Positions 59,049 through 64,000 of a stretch of DNA of 64,000 nt are shown piece after piece. Origin of the DNA: Bacteroidota bacterium (GTDB taxonomy: Bacteria; Bacteroidota; Bacteroidia; Cytophagales; Cyclobacteriaceae); NCBI GenBank assembly GCA_018266395.1, contig JAFEAM010000017.1:178321-242320 (forward strand), given 5' to 3'. The notes below the pieces were generated by a model. That model saw only the letters and a program-made list of their open reading frames with translations. It was not told the origin of the DNA and ran no database searches. A program made the translations under genes and the position numbers. How positions within the stretch are numbered: the first letter of the stretch is position 1; the number at the start of each line of letters is the position of its first letter.

Positions 59049-60956
59049 ATGAAGAAGCAATTGTTAATATCCCTGGCATGCCTGATGGTCATGCATTCCG
59101 TTTCGGCACAGGTTTCCGATGAAGAATATGCGCGGGCGCATTATGACAAGTTCGAATACCAGATCCCCATGCGAGACGGTATAAAGCTCTTTGCCGCCGT
59201 CTACATACCCAAAGATAAGACCCACACTTATCCTATTCTCATGCAGCGAACCTGTTACAGTGTTGCGCCTTATGGAGTGACCAATTTTCCCAACCGGACG
59301 CTGGGCCCTTCACCATTCCTGATGAGAGATGGATACATATTTGTTTATGAAGATGTGAGAGGACGTTGGATGAGTGAAGGTACCTTCGACAACATGCGCC
59401 CCAATATTACCGGCAACGACCCCAGAAACAAGACGGCCATTGACGAGGCCAGCGACACATGGGACACAATTGACTGGCTGATCAGAAATATCAAAGGCAA
59501 CAATGGCAGAGTGGGGATGTGGGGTATATCATATCCTGGATTTTACACAGCCGCAGGTATTCCTGATGCACACCCAGCCTTAAAAGCATCTTCCCCCCAG
59601 GCTCCGATATCTGATTTCTTCTTTGACGATTTTCATCACCAGGGGGCTTTTCTTCAGAGTTACCTCGCAGCTTTTGGTGTATTTGGATATCAGCATGACA
59701 AGCCGACTGCAGAAAGCTGGTATGACGACAAGATGGCCCGATTTTCGGAAGAGGTCAAGGACGGCTATGACTTCAACCTTCGTGTGGGACCACTTAAGAA
59801 TGCCACCACTCGGTTCCATCAGGATAATTTCTTCTGGCAGCAGGTGGTGGAACATCCCAATTACGATGAGTTCTGGCAAAAGCGAAATCTGCTTCCTCAC
59901 CTTACAGGCGTGAAGCATGCTATCATGACTGTAGGCGGATGGTATGATGCCGAAGACCTCTATGGTCCATTGAATATTTATAAGAGAATAGAATCCACCT
60001 CCAGCACTTATAATACAATAGTAATGGGACCCTGGAGTCATGGCGACTGGTCACGTGAAAAGGGATATCAGATGGTCAACCACATCTATTTTGGCGACAG
60101 CATATCTACGTTCTACCAGCGGAATATTGAGAGGAAGTTCTTTAATGCCATTCTTAAAGAAAACCAGCAACCTGACCTGCCTGAAGCCTTCATGTTCGAT
60201 TGCGGATTGAAACAATGGAAGCAATTTGCCCAGTGGCCACCGAAGGAAATACCTCCCGTGAAACTCTATTTCGCGGAAGGAGGGAAACTTTCCTTAAACC
60301 GACCGGTTAAGTCAGACGCCGTCTTCTCTTACATCAGCGACCCGGCTCATCCTGTGCCCTACACCTCGCAGACTGAAGGAATGATTTTTACCCCCCGTCG
60401 TTTTATGACCGATGACCAGCGTCAGGCTTCGCACCGGCCCGACGTGCTGACCTTTGAGACAGAACCCCTGACAGACAATCTGACCCTTGCCGGTGAGATC
60501 GCTGCACGACTGAAAGTATCCATGAGCGGAACCGATGCCGACTTTATCGTCAAGTTGATTGATGTGTACCCGGATAATGAGCCCAATGACCCTCGAAATC
60601 CATCGAATATCATCATGGGGGGATATCAGCAGCTTGTACGCCATGAAGTCTTCAGAGGCAGGTTCAGGAACAGCTTTGAGAAGCCTGAACCTTTCCAATC
60701 CGGGCAGGTAACGGATGTTGCATTTGCTTTACAAGACATCCTGCACACTTTCAGAAAGGGACATCGCGTTATGATTCAGATTCATTCTACCTGGTTTCCC
60801 TATATTGACCGGAACCCTCAGAAATATGTGGATAACATCTATAAAGCGAATGAAGAGGATTTTATTAAGTCAGAAATCAAAGTGTATGGTTCATCTATGG
60901 TTGAAATTGGCGGTGGAGAGAAACTCAATACAAAGGTTGAGGGCGTGAAGAAATAA
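59049..60956 (+). CDS. Secreted CocE/NonD-family hydrolase (X-Pro peptidase-like, S15)
   Basis: A 635-residue protein with a signal peptide (LLISLACLMVMHSVSAQ). The alpha/beta-hydrolase part (about 30-370) has the nucleophile in GMWGISYPGFYTAAG, the acid in YDAEDLYGPLNIYK and the His in MGPWSHGDWSR. A C-terminal jelly-roll domain (about 420-620, LTLAGEIAARLKVSMSGTDA) is typical of the CocE and X-Pro dipeptidyl peptidase group. It may be an acyl-ester hydrolase, glutaryl-amidase-like enzyme or peptidase. It is followed after four bases by a SGNH esterase gene and then a propeller gene, so the three are one operon. Confidence 0.92.
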   Translation: MKKQLLISLACLMVMHSVSAQVSDEEYARAHYDKFEYQIPMRDGIKLFAAVYIPKDKTHTYPILMQRTCYSVAPYGVTNFPNRTLGPSPFLMRDGYIFVYEDVRGRWMSEGTFDNMRPNITGNDPRNKTAIDEASDTWDTIDWLIRNIKGNNGRVGMWGISYPGFYTAAGIPDAHPALKASSPQAPISDFFFDDFHHQGAFLQSYLAAFGVFGYQHDKPTAESWYDDKMARFSEEVKDGYDFNLRVGPLKNATTRFHQDNFFWQQVVEHPNYDEFWQKRNLLPHLTGVKHAIMTVGGWYDAEDLYGPLNIYKRIESTSSTYNTIVMGPWSHGDWSREKGYQMVNHIYFGDSISTFYQRNIERKFFNAILKENQQPDLPEAFMFDCGLKQWKQFAQWPPKEIPPVKLYFAEGGKLSLNRPVKSDAVFSYISDPAHPVPYTSQTEGMIFTPRRFMTDDQRQASHRPDVLTFETEPLTDNLTLAGEIAARLKVSMSGTDADFIVKLIDVYPDNEPNDPRNPSNIIMGGYQQLVRHEVFRGRFRNSFEKPEPFQSGQVTDVAFALQDILHTFRKGHRVMIQIHSTWFPYIDRNPQKYVDNIYKANEEDFIKSEIKVYGSSMVEIGGGEKLNTKVEGVKK

Positions 60957-60960
60957 ACGC

Positions 60961-61635
60961 ATGAGAATTCTGATAATGATTACCCTGGCGCTGAATGCTT
61001 CGTTGACATTGGCACAGGCAAAGTATGATACGATCCCGAATGTTCCGGATCACTATCTTCTGATGACAGAGAAGTTCAGCAATGAACCGGCCGCAAAAAA
61101 ACCGGTGACAATCTTCCTTGGCAACAGCATTACTGAAGGGGGAAACTGGAAGAAACTACTCAAAGACTCCTCCATAATGAACAGGGGTATTTCAGGTGAC
61201 AATACCTTTGGAGTGCTCAAGCGACTGCCGGAAATTACCAGACACAAGCCGGCCAGGGTTTACCTGCTCATTGGTGTCAATGATCTTTCCAAGAACATCC
61301 CGAATGAAATCGTAATAGAAAACATATTCTCCATTGTGAGCAGGATTCATGCGGCGTCGCCCAAAACCAGGATTTTTGTGCACAGTATCCTGCCGGTCAA
61401 TCCTGAGGTGCAGGGATTCATGACCAGGTTCAATAAACCAGCTGACATTGTGGAAATCAACGGTCAGTTGAAGAAATACCAGGAGGCATTGAAATACACG
61501 TTCATCAATATCCATCAGGAGTTCTCGGATCAAAAGCAGCGGCTGGATTCCCGCTACACGAATGATGGACTGCACCTGAATGGAGCAGGATATCAGCACT
61601 GGGTCGATTTTCTGAAAAAGAACAAATACATTTGA
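60961..61635 (+). CDS. Secreted SGNH/GDSL-family esterase
   Basis: A 224-residue protein with a signal peptide (MITLALNASLTLAQA). The SGNH blocks are in order: IFLGNSITEGGNW (Ser), NRGISGDNTFG (Gly), LIGVNDLSKNIP (Asn) and NDGLHLNGAGYQHW (Asp and His). It resembles acetylhydrolases and sialate- or rhamnogalacturonan-type esterases. It should remove acyl groups from sugars or lipids in the periplasm or outside. It lies between the CocE-like and the Asp-box propeller genes in the same operon, which suggests a common substrate such as an esterified glycan. Confidence 0.92.
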   Translation: MRILIMITLALNASLTLAQAKYDTIPNVPDHYLLMTEKFSNEPAAKKPVTIFLGNSITEGGNWKKLLKDSSIMNRGISGDNTFGVLKRLPEITRHKPARVYLLIGVNDLSKNIPNEIVIENIFSIVSRIHAASPKTRIFVHSILPVNPEVQGFMTRFNKPADIVEINGQLKKYQEALKYTFINIHQEFSDQKQRLDSRYTNDGLHLNGAGYQHWVDFLKKNKYI

Positions 61636-61653
61636 GCGTTTCGTGATGCTGTT

Positions 61654-62946
61654 ATGAAGAGATTCATTTTTCTTATCCTGCTTCCGCTATCCCTGCAAAC
61701 CTCGGGTCAATTCAAGAACATCATGCTGGCCGAGCAGCGTGAAGGTGTCTACCCGCCGGTGGAGCCCACAATCGTCGTGAACAGCCGCAACACATCAAAT
61801 ATTGTGGCAGGAATTGTTCTGGATCGAGCCGTTTATTCCCTCGATAGCGGCAAAACATGGAATGAATCGGTCCTGCAGTCACCGTATGGTGTATTTGGAG
61901 ATCCGGTACTGGTTTCAGACGCAAAAGGTCAGTTGTATTACTTCCATCTTTCCGACCCATCTGCCAAGGGCAGGAGCGATGATGCGTGGCTGGACCGAAT
62001 AGTCTGCCAGACATCAGAGGATGGGGGAAAAACCTGGACCAAGGGTGCTTCAATCGGCAACAACCCTCCCAAAGACCAGGACAAACCCTGGGCGGCCATC
62101 CATCCCAAAAAACAGATTGCATACGTAACATGGACGCAGTTTGATAAATATGGGAGTCAGGAACCCGGATGTCAGTCAAACATCATGTTCAGCATGTCGA
62201 CCAATGCAGGCAGCAAGTGGTCTAAGCCAGTGCAAATTAATGCAGACCCTGGCGACTGCCTCGACAATGATCTTACTGCTGAAGGCGCTGTTCCGGTTGT
62301 AGACATGGAGGGAAGAATATACGTGACCTGGGCCCGGAATGGTGGAATCTACTTTGACCGCAGCTATAATGGCGGGGAGACGTGGCTATACAATGATCTG
62401 CTGGTCACCAGACAGGAGGCAGGCTGGACCATGGATATTCCGGGGATAAGCCGCTGCAACGGCATGCCGGTTCTCGCTATTGACAACAGTTCCTCAAAGT
62501 CACGTGGTAGCCTCTACCTGGTATATGCAGATCAGAAGAATGGGCCAGAGGACACAGACATTTTCTTTGCCCGCTCGACTAACAAGGGTGATTACTGGCC
62601 GGCTCCCAAACGCATCAACAGGGATGAGCCAGGTCGCCATCAATTCCTGCCATGGATGGCTGTAGATCAGCAAACCGGACACGTTTACATTGTGTATTAC
62701 GACCGGCGAGCCTATGAGGATTTGCGCACTGATGTGTATTTGGCATATTCATTTGATGGTGGAAATTCTTTTAAGGAAGTGAAGATCAGCGAAACGCCAT
62801 TTGTGCCGGATGAGAAGTTCTTTTTCGGCGACTATAACAATATCTCAGCCCATGACGGCATCATCACACCCATATGGACGAGAATGGACAATGGGAAGAC
62901 CAGTGTGTGGACAGCCGTCATCAAAGAAAGCGATCTGCCCAGGTAG
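61654..62946 (+). CDS. Secreted sialidase-like Asp-box propeller protein
   Basis: A 430-residue protein with a signal peptide (FIFLILLPLSLQTSGQF). It carries about five Asp-box motifs (SLDSGKTWNES, TSEDGGKTWTKG, STNAGSKWSKP, SYNGGETWLYN, STNKGDYWPAP) and a VAIDNSSSKSRG-like region between them, consistent with a six-bladed sialidase fold. The arginine triad of true sialidases cannot be confirmed by eye, so exo-alpha-sialidase is only a fold name. Position at the end of an operon with two other secreted hydrolases suggests work on a glycan or ester. It converges on the frnE-like gene. Confidence 0.87.
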   Translation: MKRFIFLILLPLSLQTSGQFKNIMLAEQREGVYPPVEPTIVVNSRNTSNIVAGIVLDRAVYSLDSGKTWNESVLQSPYGVFGDPVLVSDAKGQLYYFHLSDPSAKGRSDDAWLDRIVCQTSEDGGKTWTKGASIGNNPPKDQDKPWAAIHPKKQIAYVTWTQFDKYGSQEPGCQSNIMFSMSTNAGSKWSKPVQINADPGDCLDNDLTAEGAVPVVDMEGRIYVTWARNGGIYFDRSYNGGETWLYNDLLVTRQEAGWTMDIPGISRCNGMPVLAIDNSSSKSRGSLYLVYADQKNGPEDTDIFFARSTNKGDYWPAPKRINRDEPGRHQFLPWMAVDQQTGHVYIVYYDRRAYEDLRTDVYLAYSFDGGNSFKEVKISETPFVPDEKFFFGDYNNISAHDGIITPIWTRMDNGKTSVWTAVIKESDLPR

Positions 62947-62955
62947 GGAATCTTC

Positions 62956-63603
62956 TCAGGTCTGTTTTGTGATTTGATCAAACGCTTGAATGAATGTTTC
63001 AGGTTTCTGTGCTCCTGAAATACCAAAGCGATTGTTGATAATATAGAATGGTACACCAGTGATACCCCGTCTGTGATGAAGCGCCTCCGCCTCAATCACA
63101 TCCTGAAGTGCAAGGTCAGTGTTTAGCAGATCGTTGCAAACCTCATCGGGTAGTCCCAGTTCCTTGGCTATCTTAATGATCCTTTCTTTTCCCGTGAGAT
63201 CGACACCCTTTTCAAAATAGGAGCTCATCAGCATTTCTTTCAGATCTGCCTGCATCCCGTAACTCCTGGCAGTCCATAAAACGCGATGAGCGAAACGGGT
63301 GTTGGGTGACATCAAGTTCTTGTCAAACCGGAATGTCAAACCTTCCTCTCTTGCCGTCTCTGTCACATAGGCTGTGATCTCGTCAAATCTTTCTCCACCC
63401 CCAAATTTGGAAATGAGGTAGTCGTGGTGATTGATCCCCTCCTCCGGCAGTGAGGGATTAAGTTCGAATGGTGAGAACCAGGTTTTAAACTCGTATGCAT
63501 CTCTCCGCTTCGCCATGGCCTTTTCGAGTCTTCGTTTGCCGATATAGCACCAGGGACAAACAACGTCGGAGATTATTTCAATTTCTACTAAGGGTCTCGT
63601 CAT
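62956..63603 (-). CDS. FrnE-type DsbA-family oxidoreductase
   Basis: A 215-residue thioredoxin-fold protein with an inserted helical domain. The active site is near the N-terminus: ISDVVCPWCYIGKRRLEKAM with CPWC. The cis-Pro loop is GITGVPFYIINNRFGISGAQ. No signal peptide is present, so it is cytoplasmic, as are the FrnE/2-hydroxychromene isomerase-like relatives. It probably reduces or isomerises disulfides under stress; the partner is unknown. It converges with the propeller gene (nine bases apart) and diverges from ahcY. Confidence 0.9.
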   Translation of the reverse strand: MTRPLVEIEIISDVVCPWCYIGKRRLEKAMAKRRDAYEFKTWFSPFELNPSLPEEGINHHDYLISKFGGGERFDEITAYVTETAREEGLTFRFDKNLMSPNTRFAHRVLWTARSYGMQADLKEMLMSSYFEKGVDLTGKERIIKIAKELGLPDEVCNDLLNTDLALQDVIEAEALHHRRGITGVPFYIINNRFGISGAQKPETFIQAFDQITKQT

Positions 63604-63614
63604 GGTTTATATAA

Positions 63615-64000
<386 letters not shown>

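Overview
The window looks like chromosomal DNA of a free-living member of the Bacteroidota, most likely order Cytophagales. The evidence is consistent throughout: a stand-alone C-terminal sorting domain of the type IX secretion system, TonB-dependent receptors with plug and barrel, hybrid-type beta-propeller histidine kinases, many Bacteroidota-specific hypothetical families, almost no Shine-Dalgarno sequences, and repeated copies of the Bacteroidota sigma-factor -7 element TAnnTTTG placed 3-27 bases before start codons. I saw no insertion sequence, prophage, CRISPR array or plasmid function. Base composition is near 50% GC for most genes. Three secreted-protein genes (1-1638, 17709-18650, 26110-27480) look visibly more AT-rich.

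Left part (1-15.3 kb): the 5' part of a secreted repeat protein; nnr (repair of hydrated NAD(P)H); a tiny T9SS-domain protein; a gluconate pair (GntP permease and 6-phosphogluconate dehydrogenase); a secreted M28 peptidase diverging from a tandem universal stress protein; a small haem-c-like lipoprotein facing a ferric-reductase-like membrane protein; an APC permease; asnS; and an rpoN - membrane protein - enoyl-CoA hydratase run.

Middle part (15.3-34.6 kb): mostly secreted or envelope hydrolases. These are a family 3 glycosidase, an M19 dipeptidase, an S8 protease with hexapeptide repeats, an M20 amidohydrolase and an alkaline-phosphatase-superfamily enzyme. Between them lie a translationally coupled pair of a six-bladed Asp-box propeller and a MoaD/ThiS-like protein ending in Gly-Gly, tRNA-Arg(ACG), and a large TIR - membrane - TPR signalling protein. 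A nine-codon relic of what looks like a second gene of that TIR family sits in a 389-base gap.

Signalling block (34.8-42.9 kb): two large periplasmic-propeller histidine kinases, two NarL-type response regulators, an ECF sigma factor and a small one-helix membrane protein overlapping the sigma gene. The second kinase and its regulator overlap and end in a strong terminator. The first kinase converges on and overlaps its likely regulator.

Metal and cofactor block (43-53 kb): a secreted zinc metalloprotease, a LolD/LolE-like ABC transporter with a His-rich loop, and a secreted CxxC protein, together resembling zinc-linked clusters. Next come a DUF6580-like membrane protein and a BtuB-like receptor downstream of a clear cobalamin riboswitch, then a second TonB-dependent receptor with a palindromic operator-like site at its promoter.

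Right part (53-64 kb): a leftward run of PhoD-like phosphatase, patatin-barrel phospholipase, APC permease and lipoprotein; a rightward run of CocE/NonD hydrolase, SGNH esterase and Asp-box propeller; a FrnE-type DsbA protein; and the start of ahcY. The envelope of this organism appears rich in secreted hydrolases for polymer and peptide scavenging, monitored by several surface-signal transduction systems.
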